Shown here: positions 33,899-46,349 of the stretch, in pieces | Layout of the letters: each line of letters starts with the position of its first letter | Numbering within the stretch: the first letter of the stretch is position 1 | Assembly (NCBI GenBank): GCA_037893245.1 | Contig: JBAIAA010000440.1 | Coordinates: 186,001 to 250,000 of the forward strand | Length of the DNA stretch: 64,000 nucleotides | Source: Crossaster papposus | Lineage: Eukaryota; Echinodermata; Asteroidea; Velatida; Solasteridae | Direction of reading: 5' to 3' | Position numbers and translations under genes: made by a program | The notes under the pieces: generated by a model | Database searches by the model: none | What the model saw: the letters and a program-made list of their open reading frames with translations, nothing else | Told to the model about the DNA's origin: nothing

Positions 33899-34465
33899 TG
33901 GCCACTCCTTGGGATTTTTCCCAAGATCTTGGGAATTTGGGCAAGACCTTGGGATCTTGGGATTTTGTATCCAAATTTCACGAAATCTTGGGATTTTTGC
34001 ATTTTTGTTAATTGCAAACAACTTGTATATACATTTTAGGCATTTTTGTTAACCGCAAACAACTTTTTTCTATTTATGGCACTCATCTAAACCGCAAACA
34101 ACTGTTTAAGTGTGGACAGCGACTTTGAGCGCTGTACATTTAGATCATTTTTTTGTAGTATGTCGAACCCTGATAATGAGAGCACTGTTAATACAACATG
34201 ATGCTTATAACGAGGACAAAATAGGTCCTGAGTCTTTCATTACTGAGATAATATACAAGGTACCTGTTATAACAAGATAATTTGTAAAAGGACCTTGTTA
34301 TAAAGGCGTTTGACTGTACTGTACATTTATTCACAAAATTGGACCTTTTCGCGGGTTCTCTGGTCCGTTATAGCATCATCCGTGCTATCTTATGACATCT
34401 TGGGAATTCTTGGGAATTTTACTGCCTTCATCTTGGGATTTGCAAAATTGATGAGTGGCCACGCT
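33899..34465 (+). repeat. CTTGGGA-rich repeat, first block
   Basis: 'GTGGCCACTCCTTGGGATTT' followed by a string of CTTGGGA/TTTGGG words and 'CGAAATCTTGGGATTTTTGC'. The same block recurs at 34466-34640 and 55762-55920. This 0.57 kb stretch has no partner in copy B. Confidence 0.75.
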
Positions 34466-36063
34466 GTCACTGTGGCCACTCCTTGGGATTTTTCCCAAGA
34501 TCTTGGGAATTTGGGCAAGACCTTGGGAACTTGGGATTTTTTATCCAAATTTCACGAAATCTTGGGATTTTGCATTTTTGTTAACCGCAAACAATTTGTT
34601 TTCTATTTATGGCACTTATCTTAACTGCAAACTACTTTGTAAGTGTGGACGGCGCATTTGCGCGCGTGTGGCTCCTCTAATCAAGTGTACTCATTCAATT
34701 GAAACATTATTACTGTACATTTAGATCATTTATTTGTAGTATTAGTCGAACCTTGATAATAAGAGCACTGTTAATACAACAAGATTGCTTATAACAAGGA
34801 CAACAATAAGTCCCGATTAAATTTTTTTTTTCATCACTGATAATACAGGACCTTGTTATAAAGGTGTTTGACTGTACTGTACATTTATTCACAAAATTCG
34901 GTCTTTTTGCGGATTCTCTGGTCCGTTATAGCATCATCCGTGCTATCTTATGACATCTTGGATATTTTTAGAAATTTTACTGCCATCATCTTGGGATGTT
35001 CACGTTTGATGAGTGGCCACGCTGCAAAGCCTTGCTTTGGCATTAAAGTCCGATGACAGCATAAATATTAAGAAAGGCGTATGAGTGAATCATGCAAATT
35101 TTTTACCGAATGAAATAAAACCCTTTTTAATCGCAATACATTCATATCCTATACTTCTTTAAATACATGTACAAACACGTGTGCTTTGTATACAGTGCGC
35201 GTGCTTTCATATTCAAGGTCATTAGAAAATGTAAAATTTTTCAAAATACACACCCACGACTAATTTCTCATTAAAATGGTGTTAATTGTTTGCAAGGCAT
35301 TGGTCTACACGTTCACTAGTTTGCACCCAAAACTCATGCACTGATAATCGCAAAAAATGCGTACTACATGTACTTACAATCAGAAAAAAAACCTAAAATG
35401 GGCGTGGCTTGTTAACTTAAAATTAATATTATATACATACAACCTAATTAATTATCATTTAAAAACATTGTGGATCTTTTCTCAGATTAAACTTGTCGTC
35501 AGGAACAAAAAATCAGTAATTTCGTGTTCATTTTTGAGTGAATATAGTAGCGGTTTTCATTTTGTCCATCTTTTTTTATTAAAATAGTAAGAGAAAATGA
35601 CCAAACTGCTAAAGGAAATGTTTGAAACATATAAATCTGTGAAATGGAACCACCAAGCATTCCAAAACTGTTTTCAGATCGCTTCTAGGTCTTAGAAAAC
35701 ACATGAGTCTATGTTTGGACATAAGAACCACTACTAATATCGAAATTGAAATCAGTGGAAGTAGCCGGTGTCATGAAAATCAGACTCTTATGAAAATTAG
35801 ATTCTTTTTCCTATTATTGGTTTAACCCTGTCACGTGACAGGCCACGCTCCTAATTATCTCCACTTAAGCATGTACGCAATACTACCAATGAGTCCGGAT
35901 TTCATGGGGTCTGAAATTCACGCTACACCAGTCTACTTAAGGCTAGTAAAGTCATTAGCGGTGAAGTTTGTTGTCTGCACAATTATTTATTTTAGTTTTT
36001 AGACAGGGTAGTATGCTTGCATGCGTGTTTTGTTTTCTTTATTTATTTGCGATTGGAACATAG
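34466..36063 (+). repeat. Segmental duplication, copy A, middle part
   Basis: Matches 55762-57395 throughout: the CTTGGGA block, the 'GACCTTGTTATAA' segment, 'GCTTTGTATACAGTGCGCGTG' and 'CCTGTCACGTGACAGG' (about 35827). The match stops at GATTGGAACAT, where copy A carries an inserted element. No gene found. Confidence 0.85.
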
Positions 36064-36389
36064 GGCCTTTACGAAACGGAGGCTAGAGGCTAGGCTTGGG
36101 CTAGATTTTTGCGGCGCCATTTTGAAGCCTCATACCAAACGACGGGCTAGGCTACGCGAAGTAAGCCCGGGGCTAGATTTCAGGCTGTATTCCGAAGCCC
36201 CACCAAGCCTCGCGAAAGCTGGCTAACGCCGGGCTTGATGACGTCACGGTGTAAAAACTTTCAGCGAATCGCCATCTTGAAAAACACTGTGTGCGGCATT
36301 TTTTTTCTATTTTGTGCCCGACATTGAGGGATTCTGACGGCGATTGAACAACCCTAGGCCACAGGAGCTGAGCCAGGCACAGCGAAATT

Positions 36390-36410
36390 CCAGTGTACAA
36401 TGTAAGTGAC
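36390..36410 (+). other. Possible first-exon donor inside the TIR element
   Basis: A GTAAGTG donor-like site follows an ATG in 'GTGTACAATGTAAGTG'. It could start a spliced transcript of the element; weak evidence. Confidence 0.2.
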
Positions 36411-37128
36411 TAGCCATGTTAATGTTGCTAATATTTTGGGCCACAACTCGGCTGTTTTTTTGTCGGTGTGTTTGACTTTAAACCCACTGTCGTACGCTAC
36501 TTTATACAGTACATGCAGAGCTGGGAACATTATTGCCGATAGTGGAAGTCCACTGCGCGCGAGTGTACGTAGCCTTTAAACAAGGCCACATGTCTGATAA
36601 ACGCCGAGCGACTAAAAAGAGACTAATCGCGAAAACCTGAGTGACGTCAGTGCGAATTGCCCAGACAAGTGGCCTTTATCAATCTGGTTTGGATTTCTTA
36701 TGTTAACCTTTGTTTCCGACTTGAATTCGCTACCGAAATGGTAGCGTCCAATCAGCGAACGTATCTCCGCGTGACGTCAGCTTATATTTGAGTTGGACTA
36801 GTTCATTTTACAAACAGGGAATGTCCAATCATGTCACTTACAATATTTAGCTCAAATCATCAGTTGCTTTCTAATTTATTGCAATTTTGCATGTAAAATA
36901 GATTTAAATGTGATATCTTGTATTTATCATTCATATATTCAACTCGGAAGCAAAATTTATATACGTTTTTTTACCTTTTCCTACATGCTTTGATATTGAA
37001 CGCATCACGAACGAAGCCAACTGGGAGATCGCCGTTCTGATTGGGCGTATTGGCATGCTAATATCTATCTATGAATAATTCATGCCGAGCAGTGGAACCT
37101 ACATTGCAAAAGGCCTCGTGACATTCGT

Positions 37129-37284
37129 CACTCGGTCGCGCGTTCACCCCGGGTATCTAGACTCATCTCAGCCGCTTAGCCAGAGTCACGAGGCCTTGTC
37201 AAAAGGCACTCGGTCGCGCGTTCACCCCGGGTATCTAGACTCATCTCAGCCGCTTAGCCAGGGTCACGAGGCCTTGTCAAAAGG
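37129..37284 (+). repeat. Two-copy tandem repeat, 78-bp period
   Basis: Two nearly identical 78-bp units starting CACTCGGTCGCGCGTTCACC and ending GCCTTGTCAAAAGG, differing at one base seen by eye. An open frame across it is repeat-derived. Confidence 0.85.
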
Positions 37285-38043
37285 CTAGAGTGTACGGTGT
37301 AGTTTAACCATGGTTTAACGTAGGAATAAGACTACAATTTGGTACAAACAAAAAAGGCAATTTTATGAGGAATTTGACGATGAGGATGCAATTGTAGGAC
37401 AAATTATGAATTGGAATCATGCAAGTATTTACCAGCAAGCAAAACTTCGAGGAAAGAGGGTTGGAATTGTTATTAAACGTTAGGTCTAGCCTAGGGTTTG
37501 GGAAAAAAACGACAACCAGCATGACACAAAAACACAAGACGGCAATATACATGACTGTGCAAAAAGGGTAAGACACTGAGTCAAGTTTTCTTCAAAACCT
37601 GACTTGTCAAAAATACAAAAAAATCATTGGTTCAAATCTGAAGAACAATGACATGCTTGTTCCCTCTTTAAGAAACGTGGAAATTGAACTTTGGAGTGGA
37701 TACAGCCAGCACTCCAGAATGTTGGGGACAAACCGGGCTACACTATATGACCACAGGTATGACCTGCAACAATTATGACTAGTTAATGTATATTTGCATC
37801 AGAATAAAGCAAATTAAGTAAGGGGGTCTGCCCTTCAGCGATATGCTTACTTAAGTAACTGTATGTCAGCTCTATACACTGTTATTTCTGTGAGAAGAAA
37901 CAAATTCACAATTATAAACCCACCTGTAGTGTACAATCTGGCAGATACCTGAACAGGGTAACAATTCCAGTCATTGTGGAATCTTTTATTTAACAGATTT
38001 AAAACAATTATCACCCCCCCCCCCCCCAATTTTTTTTTTTTTA

Positions 38044-38540
38044 AGCATGTATATCTACTGATTTATCAGCATCATTCGACAAGTGACGGAAAACAATTCC
38101 CCTTGTATGAGAGCATTGTGAATGGAAAATCATTGAAAAGAGCAATGATGATTATGTTTGGTTGCAGAAAGATTGAAAACTAGACTGCAGTAACCAACAG
38201 CCATTGTATTCATTTTGTTATATATTAATTTGTGATCATTTAAACATTTCACTTGTATATTCTTTTCAGAAATCAAGAGTCCTAAACTAGGCACCACTGA
38301 AGTCCTCCTGGCTGGCAGCTGTATGATGCTACATATAATGGAGAGACATGCTGCAATGGTACCACTGTTTGCTCAAGGGAGAAATGACACAAGCGATGGT
38401 TTCATGGTTATGCCATCAGTCTCCAGCAACTCCGAATCTCTCAAATCTTTGGAAATCTCAACTCAAAGAAAGATCATATTTTCTGAGGGATTTAAAAAGC
38501 ACCATAATATTACTTGCATGGTTGTCACATTGCTTTAATT
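38044..38540 (+). CDS. Unassigned exons inside the TIR element
   Basis: Two short frames, 38044-38183 (ending 'KSLKRAMMIMFGCRKIEN') and about 38275-38538 (starting near 'TEVLLAGSCMMLHIMERH'), are separated by a T-rich stretch ending TTTTCAG, which could be an intron end. I do not recognise a family. If real, they would belong to the element's own gene, since they lie between its inverted ends. Confidence 0.25.
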
Positions 38541-40130
38541 TTCATAGCCTATTTTAATAGATTGAGCTCAAAAATGCAAGTTAACAGGAATATTTTAATA
38601 CACAAATATACTACCACGAGGAATATTTTAAGGCGGACAACATAAATGTTTAGCAAATATTATAAGGGCTGACACTGCAGCACAACTTCAAAGACTGTAA
38701 TGGAGATTGGAGAGGGAGGTGGGGAGGGGTGGCCCACAGGGTTACCCAAGACTTTTGTTAACTTGAATTCCACACTCTCAACAAATATACATTGCAATGT
38801 ATATAAAGGGTCATTCTTTTTCTCCACTGACAAGCGAATAGCATCACCTCTCGAGGAGTAAAGCAAACGGTCCGCAAACAAGTAAACGACAGTTATTGCA
38901 AATACTACTTGAATGGTAACATGTATATTTAAACAGTTTACAACATGCTCCTATCTTTTATTTATATGTGGTACTTGGTTTGCACAATTGGCATACATTT
39001 GTATTTATGTTTTTATCTTCTTATTCTTTACATGTATAGAACTCCGCCCGAAAGTAAACAAATATATATCTACTGGTTTGGACTAGTGTTCATCACATTG
39101 CTAAATGTCCTGTCCCTTGTCATTTTAAAGATGAAAATATTGTTTATTGTGAAATGTGTATGCACTACTTGCATTAAATAATGAATATCTTGCATCACAA
39201 TTTAGACCCATGAATAAACCATGATGACTTTGAAGATTCTAAAAATGAACAACGTACATGTATGTTCTTATTTGTAACTGTACATGTACATGTACATGTA
39301 CATGTATGTCCAGTAAAAATGCACTTATTGGAACGCCTTTCCTAAACTTCAGGATAAACAAAACCAATTGGGAAGATATGCTAATAAGTTACCTCAAAAT
39401 GAAGTATTCCTTTAAAAAGAAACATTAATTCTTTACCATGTCGTGCTCAAACAACCTTTGTCTCCCCCATTAATATGTAATTGAAATTTAATTTATTGAA
39501 TAAAACACCATTTCAAAGTGAAAAACTAAAACTGGCATTGAAAATGTTATTGATACTTACTGCTGTAATTATTTGTTTTTATTAAATAATGCACAAAAGC
39601 CTGCACCAGTAAAATGCTGTACTGTTAACTGAGAATTCTTATTACAGGGGTTTGTTTATTAATTAATTATTGCTTCAGAGTTGCCCCTTAAAGTACTTCG
39701 TACTAAGTACTGATACTCAACCAGCCCCACCTTCAAGGCACTAAAAATATGAATAGGCCTTCAAAACACTTTAAAAAATACATTGGACAAAATCTAGAAG
39801 TAGAAGCACTCAACTCGGCATCTACTTTAACCCCTCTCCCCCCTTCCCCTCTACCGTATTCCCCCAAAATACCTACTACAATTTATTGTATATTTTGAAA
39901 ACCTCAGAAGAATAACAAACAATATTATCAGCAACATTGTGTCAAAGTAGGTTCGTCGGACTAAACTTTGTCAGACCAAATTTCCTATCACCAGTGATAA
40001 AAATCAACACGCACCCATTGCAAAAAGTTGGTGTTTTTTTTCAGTTCGCGACGCGGGCCGAGCCTCGTATCGTAATCGAAGACAGCCGAAGCCTCCCGAA
40101 GCCTAACCGTACGAATCGTTTTTGCCGCCA
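38541..40130. other. Non-coding part of the TIR element
   Basis: AT-rich. A microsatellite of ACATGT units lies at about 39281-39307. No supported gene. Confidence 0.45.
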
Positions 40131-40228
40131 TTTTACTTTGTGATGAAGCCCGAGCCTAGCCAAGCCCAAGCCAAGCCCGAGCCTAGCCCCAAGCCCCAAG
40201 CCCCAAGCCCCATTTGGTAAACGCCAAT

Positions 40229-41425
40229 AGTCCAGGAAAAATAAGTTTTGACCTCACACAAATTGCAATAGAATATTTTTCACCACAGTGCACTTCTATA
40301 AGGTCCCTAGAATGACATATTAAAAATCCCAGTGGTGGAAATATGACTAATTTGCATAAATCGTTAATCCCTGCCGCGTAATATATTTATTCTTATATTT
40401 GGGTATATTATTATTATTTTTTTCGAAAGGTTTATTTTGGTGATTCTACTTACACATCCTTACTTCAATAACATTTTCTAAAGCTGGTAAGTAAATAAAT
40501 AATTATGAAAATATAATAATGGTCCAAAAAATCTACAATTATACCCTATAATTTGCATGCATTTACCTTGTCTTCAGATATCATCAAGTAGTCAGTCTTG
40601 GTATGCTTCAAATTCACCAAGTTGCTTTGGCAAAGTTATCATATTAAAACCTTATGGAAAATCATATGAACAATAATAACATTGTGATATTTAGCCCAGC
40701 AAACAAAAACTTGGGGAAATGGTGTGTCCATAAATTTGGAGAAAAAGTAGTTAAAGGGTTGCCTAACATGGGAGACTTGAACAATTTCAAGAAAATCTCC
40801 CAAATACATTTTAACGTAGATGTGATTATTGTAAAAAAGTCTCTAGTTCTAGTCTCTCACCTTAGGCAACCCTTCACCTATCTTTTAGCTCAATTTATAG
40901 ACACACCATTTTTCCCCAGTTTTTGTTTGCTGGGCTAAATATCACAATGTTATCATTGTTCATATGATTTTCAATAAGGTTTTAATATGATAACTGTGCC
41001 AGTAAGCAACTTGGTGAATTTAAAGCTCACCAATACTGACTACTGGATGATATCTGAAGACAAGGTAAATGCGTGCAAATTAGAGGGTATAATTGTAGTC
41101 ATTTTGGACCATTACTATATTTTCATAATTATTCAGTCATTTACAAGCTTTAGAAAATGTTATTGAAGTAAGGATGTGTAAAAAAATTAACAAAATAAGG
41201 TTTTCAATTTAAAATAAATAAATAATATACCCAAATATAGGAATAAATATATTACGTGGCAGAGATTAACAAATTATGCAAATTAGTCATATTTCCATCA
41301 CTTGTATTTTTTGAGATTTTTAGTATGTCATTCTAGGGACCTTATAGAAGTGCACTGTGGTGAAAAATATTATATTGCAATTTATGTTAGGTTAACAAAA
41401 CAAAATTAAGTATTTTCCCTGGACT
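40229..41425. repeat. Long palindrome (foldback), copy A
   Basis: Arms of about 0.55-0.6 kb: AGTCCAGG at 40229 pairs with CCTGGACT ending at 41425. 'AGTGCACTTCTATAAGGTCC', 'GATATTTAGCCCAGCAAAC' and 'AGGGTTGCCTAACATGG' each recur inverted. The centre lies near 40830. A second copy is at 57396-58570. No coding capacity; a foldback or MITE-like element is likely. Confidence 0.85.
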
Positions 41426-42046
41426 GACATAGCAGAACAAAAACTGTGGTCTCAAACAATTTTCGGCAGACGCAATCTACTAAATTATATAATAAAATAC
41501 CAAGATGGCTCTAAACAAACATAGATCAACTCGACAAGGTCAATCGTTATATTGATAGGTCATCACACAGGCAGTTAACCATCAACCTTAAATTCTAAAG
41601 AAACTAATAATAATATTCACACTCGCACCAAATTTAGTCATTAATTAATGTACATTTCTCCAAATTAGTTCTCATCTTTATAATTTTAAAATTTCTCTTA
41701 CAAATTATACTTCCTTCATGTAAAACAAAAATATATGTAAATGTCAAACAGTGAAATTCGACACCAAAATGGCTCTTTTACAAGAGTGAGTTAATTCACG
41801 CTTTTCATCGTTTGTTTTCCAATGTTAGAGTGACTCTGAAATTTGCATTTTTGGATTGGATTTTTTTTTTATCAATTATGTAGACAAGATATTCAAAAGC
41901 TGGTAATAATCTTACGCCGTATTTCAAGATATCACTTGTTTTATTGGTATTTGTGATTTGTATTCGATTGTCGAAAGAAGCTCTTCATGTTTGTTTGTGT
42001 TTTTTCCATCAACGATATAATCGGCATGTTTGCTCGCAATGTCGCA

Positions 42047-44770
42047 TCACACCTGGTGATACATCTTGACTGAGTAAAAGTCAGCCACTGCCAGCTGCCC
42101 ATCTGATGTGAATGTGATTCCTTGGGGATAGTGCAGACCCTGTGCAATGCACTTGAGAAATCCACCTTGAGAGTCATAGTGGTGGATATGACCCGTGTCA
42201 TCACCATTACGCATTGCAACATAGATACCTGAGCTATCAGTGTACACACCGCGGCAGCACTTTACTGGTTGACCATTGATGGTGGGTTTGATGGTGCGCT
42301 GTGTAGTACCATTGCCATCAGCAACATTTACTGTCTGTGACTCTGAACTAATGACAATTTTATCATTGCTGTCCACAGCCAGATAGTGAGGTTTAACCTT
42401 GACTGGTATGGTACGTAGGAGCTCACCATCAGTGGGGCTGTGTCTTGGCATCACCTACTACGATGGTACCATCATTCCTGACAGCTACACTACAGTGGGC
42501 AACTGCGGTCTTATGGACCTCATTTGGTGGCACTGTTGGGAACTCGTAGGCCAACGTGTTGTCGCTGTTGAACACCTTCACATGGGATGCGCCTAGCTCG
42601 ACAACCACCAAACGATTGTTGGTGCGTGTAGCTGCGATGCCGCGTGGACCTGTAGGAGTCAAGATGTCAAAACAAACAAACAAACATATGCAGTTATTGC
42701 ACAATCCTTTCAACACAGACATTCTTGAAAGAGTGAAAACTGCAGTAAAAGAAATGTCTGTCAAAAAATACATTGTCAAGGTTTGGTATACCATGGTATA
42801 CACGCTTTAGAAATCAACGCGTCTTATAATTCACCTGGCGTAATCTGTTATGTTTGGTGTTTTTTTATGCATCAGATTGTGGGGCATTTTCTGTGTGGAT
42901 AATATCAATAAAAAATACACTGCAAAAACTGTGTTTAGCGAGTAAACAATTTTCTAAACACTTTCGTGCTCTCAGTTTGTAAACGCGTTTAGCATGAGGA
43001 TGGATATTGTTTAGTCATTGAACTTTGATGTTTAGGAATTGGACACGTGTGTTTAGCTGCTAAACATGTTAACTGTTAGCAACAAAAATGTGTAAACCTG
43101 CGTACATCGATGTTTAATCAAATTCACAGTATTAATGTGTTTTTTTCTCTGTAACTATCAGATGTATTTTCTTAGACTTCCCATCTTTTGCGAAGAGCTT
43201 CAGGAATAAAGCAAAGCAAATTACTGAGGTCAAATTTCAATTTTTAGTTTGTCCACTTTCAAACTTTTATTTTCATGAAACAAACATTGAGGTTGAAAAA
43301 CATTCCTATGCCATGATTATTCTGTTTCAAATTTAGAGTTTCAATGGAGTTTTAATTATTTACTTATTTTTAAAACTTATTTGTGAAAAATTTAAATACA
43401 GAGAATATTAGTGAAGAGCGAAAGCAAATTGTTCAAGTGCATAATTTCGCAGATGGCAGGTAATTTTAACTTACATTTTTGCATCGGGATTGTGCTTATC
43501 CGGTTGCCATCGATGCTGCAGATCACGACTCGTTTGTTGTAGCAGTCAGTCACTGCAATCTCATTAGGGTGACGAGCAGCAATGTCCCAAGCCACATAGA
43601 ACTCTCCTGGACCACTTCTCCGTCTACCAAACTCACCACACAGCTCCCACTTGCCTTCCGTCACTACCACCTCACCCAGACTGATGTCACCAACACCCTC
43701 ACTCTGCTTGAACTTCAGAAATGCCAGCCTGTCATCAACTCTAGGAATAGCCTGACCAGCCAACAGTTTCAAGTCTTTGCTGATTGTAGGATAGAGTGAC
43801 AGGAAGTCACTATCCGATGCAGTCCTTGTCACCTCTCTAGCCGTATCTAGTGAAAACTGAAACCTCTCCACAGCCAAGCTAGCGTTTTTTCACATTCCTC
43901 CAGTTTTTTCTCATGATTTGTTTGGATGTTTTTAATTTTTCCAAGGATGCGATTTTCTTGGGCCGTGATCTCTGCTCGTATCTTAGCTGCTCTGTCTCGC
44001 ACTTCTGTCTTGACCTTCTGAATTCTGAGATTTAAATGTCCTTTCAGTCTTAAGACGTTTTCTCGTGATTCCTGGATTGCCTTCATTGAGTTTTCAAGTG
44101 GAGACATCAGTTCAGCCAACGATTGCTTGTAAGTCGATGCTGCTTCGTCTCTCTCAATGTACGAGTGTTCTGGCACACGGTGGTTTACGACAGTACAGTC
44201 TCGGCAGATGAGTATTTCACATGTGGTACAAAAGAACCTTGCTGCTTCGCCCGCATGGATCGGACATTTCGGATGCTGTTTCTGATGTTTCTTTGTCAGT
44301 GTAACCTTCCCCTCACGAATGTCCTTTAGTGAAGTCACCTTGTGGTTAGAAGAGTTAGCAAATCGAAGATGCATTTTGCTACAGGCTGAGCACACATTCT
44401 GGTCGCAGTCCAGACATCGATGTGTTGCCTCGTTTCCCCCCTCACAAATATCACAGGAAAGGCCAGCATCACCCAAGCCCACTACCTTCTCCTGAAGTTC
44501 AATCTCATCAACCAGACCGATAAGATGAAAGTTGGTTTTCAGACCCTGCACCCCCGCCTCTGGAAGTTTTGTCTGCTGTCGACACACGGGGCAAGGAATC
44601 TCTGTACAGCCCTGGTGCTTCGTGCTGCAGTATTTCAGCAGACATTGCTCGCAGAAACTATGCAGGCATTCTAGTATCTTAGGCTGTTTTTATCTCTCCT
44701 GGCAAATGCAGCACTCAAGATGTCTGCCGATTGTCTCTAGAGCTAAACTTACTGCAGGTCCAGTCGCCAT
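42047..44770 (-). pseudogene. TRIM-NHL gene copy A (RING, two B-boxes, coiled coil, NHL), three lesions
   Basis: TRIM-NHL proteins are E3 ubiquitin ligases whose C-terminal NHL propeller binds RNA or protein. From the ATG at 44770: the RING starts CCICQE, then TAA at 44692-44690, then the RING continues in frame (ECLHSFCEQCL, CPVC). B-box 1 is 'CDICEGGNEATHRC' with 'CSACSKMH', B-box 2 is 'CPIHAGEAARFFC' with 'CRDCTVVNH', then a helical coiled coil. A 1-base frame change at the T-run 43885-43890 precedes 'ERFQFSLDTAREV'. Exon 1 ends at a GTAAGT donor (43474). The NHL exon (42649-42047, acceptor CTACAG) reads 'KVFNSDNTLAYEF' and ends 'SVKMYHQV'; compared with copy B it has lost a net 17 bp near 42452, shifting the frame. 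Not functional as read. Confidence 0.85.
42665..43470 (-). other. Intron of TRIM copy A
   Basis: Separates the RING/B-box exon from the NHL exon. The stretch 42930-43110 has many GTTTAG/CTAAAC words in both orientations (for example GTTTAGCGAGTAAAC). The same words recur in the copy B partner at 60110-60360. Confidence 0.6.
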
Positions 44771-44929
44771 TTTGTTTTGTCTGAGAAAAAGAAGAAGAAT
44801 GTGTTCATGTATTTATTAATAGGGATCGACAGAGAGCTCTAGATGTACGTGAATTTCACAAAAGGGCAAAATCACACTTTTACCAAAACTGCACATCCTC
44901 TTCATCCCATGTGATTTGTTTTTACATTG

Positions 44930-45520
44930 CTATTTGTGCAGATATGCACTATAAACTAAATAACCACAGCTTCATACCGGGTAATGTCAAAAGCATTAAA
45001 TATGAATGTGTTTAATACTTAGTAACGTGCCGTCCAAATAATTATGTACAATGACAATAAGCACTTATTAGCATTTTGGCATTGTACCTGCAAAGCCAAT
45101 TATCTACATTATTGTGATTGAATATAAAAAACAGCGTCGTGCTGCAATATTTTGCCCATTTCCCTATTGATTGATAATAATATCTTTGCTCACATTTTTA
45201 TAGTTTCCGGTTAAGATGGTAACACCGTTAAAGTTGCCGATGCGAGCTAAAATAAGCAAACCTTGCACTTTCAGTCACCATTTTCATGGAAGCAGTAACA
45301 CTAACACGGAAATACAACTCGAAATGGAATGCAACATAAAGAGCGCCCCCAATAGACGACACGCCCAGCGTTCTGACTCTGGCCGTTTTTTAAACCCCAG
45401 TTAGGATCTGAGCATCATCGCCTTGGACGAATTACTGCATGAACGAAGCCAAGTTGGAGATAAAGCTGGGGCTTAGCTGGGGCTTGGAAAACGGCTCACA
45501 TATATTTCTAACCACCAGCT
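44930..45520 (+). repeat. Segmental duplication, copy B, left part
   Basis: Partner of 33296-33889. It begins about 150 bp upstream of the TRIM copy A start codon, so the second copy follows the first head to tail. It ends abruptly at ACCACCAG, after which a foreign repeat block begins. Confidence 0.85.
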
Positions 45521-45720
45521 ATTTGGGAAAAGGGCCGATGGGGGATGATGGGGGTGGCCTGGGGAATAAGATGAGGCGGGTGGATGAGGGGGGTGGAATG
45601 GGATGGGGGTGGGATGAGATGGGATTTGGGATGGCGGATGGGGTGGGATGGGTGGGATGGGTGGGATGGGATGGGAAGGCCGGGATGGGGTTGGGTTAGG
45701 ATCATGGGTTTAGCGATATT
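45521..45720 (+). repeat. G-rich GGGATGG/GGGTGGGAT minisatellite
   Basis: Degenerate repeats of GGGATGG and GGGTGGGAT words, densest at 45590-45690. Many GGG runs at short spacing would allow G-quadruplexes on the plus strand. Open frames here are low complexity. Confidence 0.75.
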
Positions 45721-46090
45721 TCAAACCAAACAGACTACAAGACTCATTTTTTCCTTTATTTTGGGCCCCGCATGGTCATAAGGATTTGTGTATTACAGCT
45801 GCTTTAATACATGCAGGAGTGGGCCGGGACGAGATTGTATTTATTTTTAAAAAAACCCAGTTTATCAACGCAGTTTCCACTAACCGTGTTCGCCTATAGT
45901 CGTGCAACAATTGTGTATAGTAACTTTGTCACGATATGGTATTGCGCTGAGGCGGAATATAACCGGTGAACTTGTTTGTACACTTCTGGCCATTTTCAAG
46001 AACGTTATTGTTTTATTTCTTATAACTTGTACATCGTTAAAAAATCATACAAGGTTGCACTTCGGTGCTCAAGCAGAAAGGCGTTTTCTC
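45721..46090. other. No recognisable gene
   Basis: Ordinary-looking spacer between two low-complexity tracts; no domain-bearing frame seen. Confidence 0.35.
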
Positions 46091-46134
46091 CCCACCACCC
46101 CCCCCCCCCCCCCCCCCCACCCCCCCCCCTCCCT
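46091..46134 (+). repeat. Poly-C tract 1
   Basis: Nearly pure C run with single A and T interruptions. Proline-rich frames here are artefacts. Confidence 0.85.
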
Positions 46135-46349
46135 ATCAACCTACCAGGCCAGCCAAGTACCCTGAGGCTTTTTTCTAGTCAGGATCGACCACAGCTGTTG
46201 TTTACATTAGTCTAGTCTCCGGCCAGCCGCAAGATGATGGTTGATTGTGACAGCGGCAAGCTGGCTATACACAAAGGGATTAGGTTCTACACAAAATGCA
46301 GTAAGATTGAAAGGTGAACAAACTCTGTGTCAAAAATGCATGTGTAGCC

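Larger units (their letters stand above)
36064..40225 (+). mobile_element. 4.16-kb TIR element inserted in copy A only
   Basis: Ends are GGCCTTTACGAAACGG (36064-36079) and the complement of GGCGTTTACCAAATGG (40210-40225), with GGCTTGGGC/GGGGCTTGGGG-type repeats inside each end. ATAG lies at both borders (36060-36063 and 40227-40230, with one extra A on the right). Copy B of the duplication lacks the whole stretch. Inside are possible exons that I cannot assign (37310-37470, 37640-37760, 38040-38180, 38275-38540, plus) and a tandem duplication (37129-37284). The superfamily is not determined. Confidence 0.6.

Noticed and set aside
36064..40225. Deletion in copy B as the sole explanation for the copy difference
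   Set aside because: Inverted ends and ATAG at both borders favour an insertion in copy A, with only a small loss in copy B; kept as the alternative.
45439..45781. Gly/Trp-rich frames
   Set aside because: Translation of the GGGATGG minisatellite.
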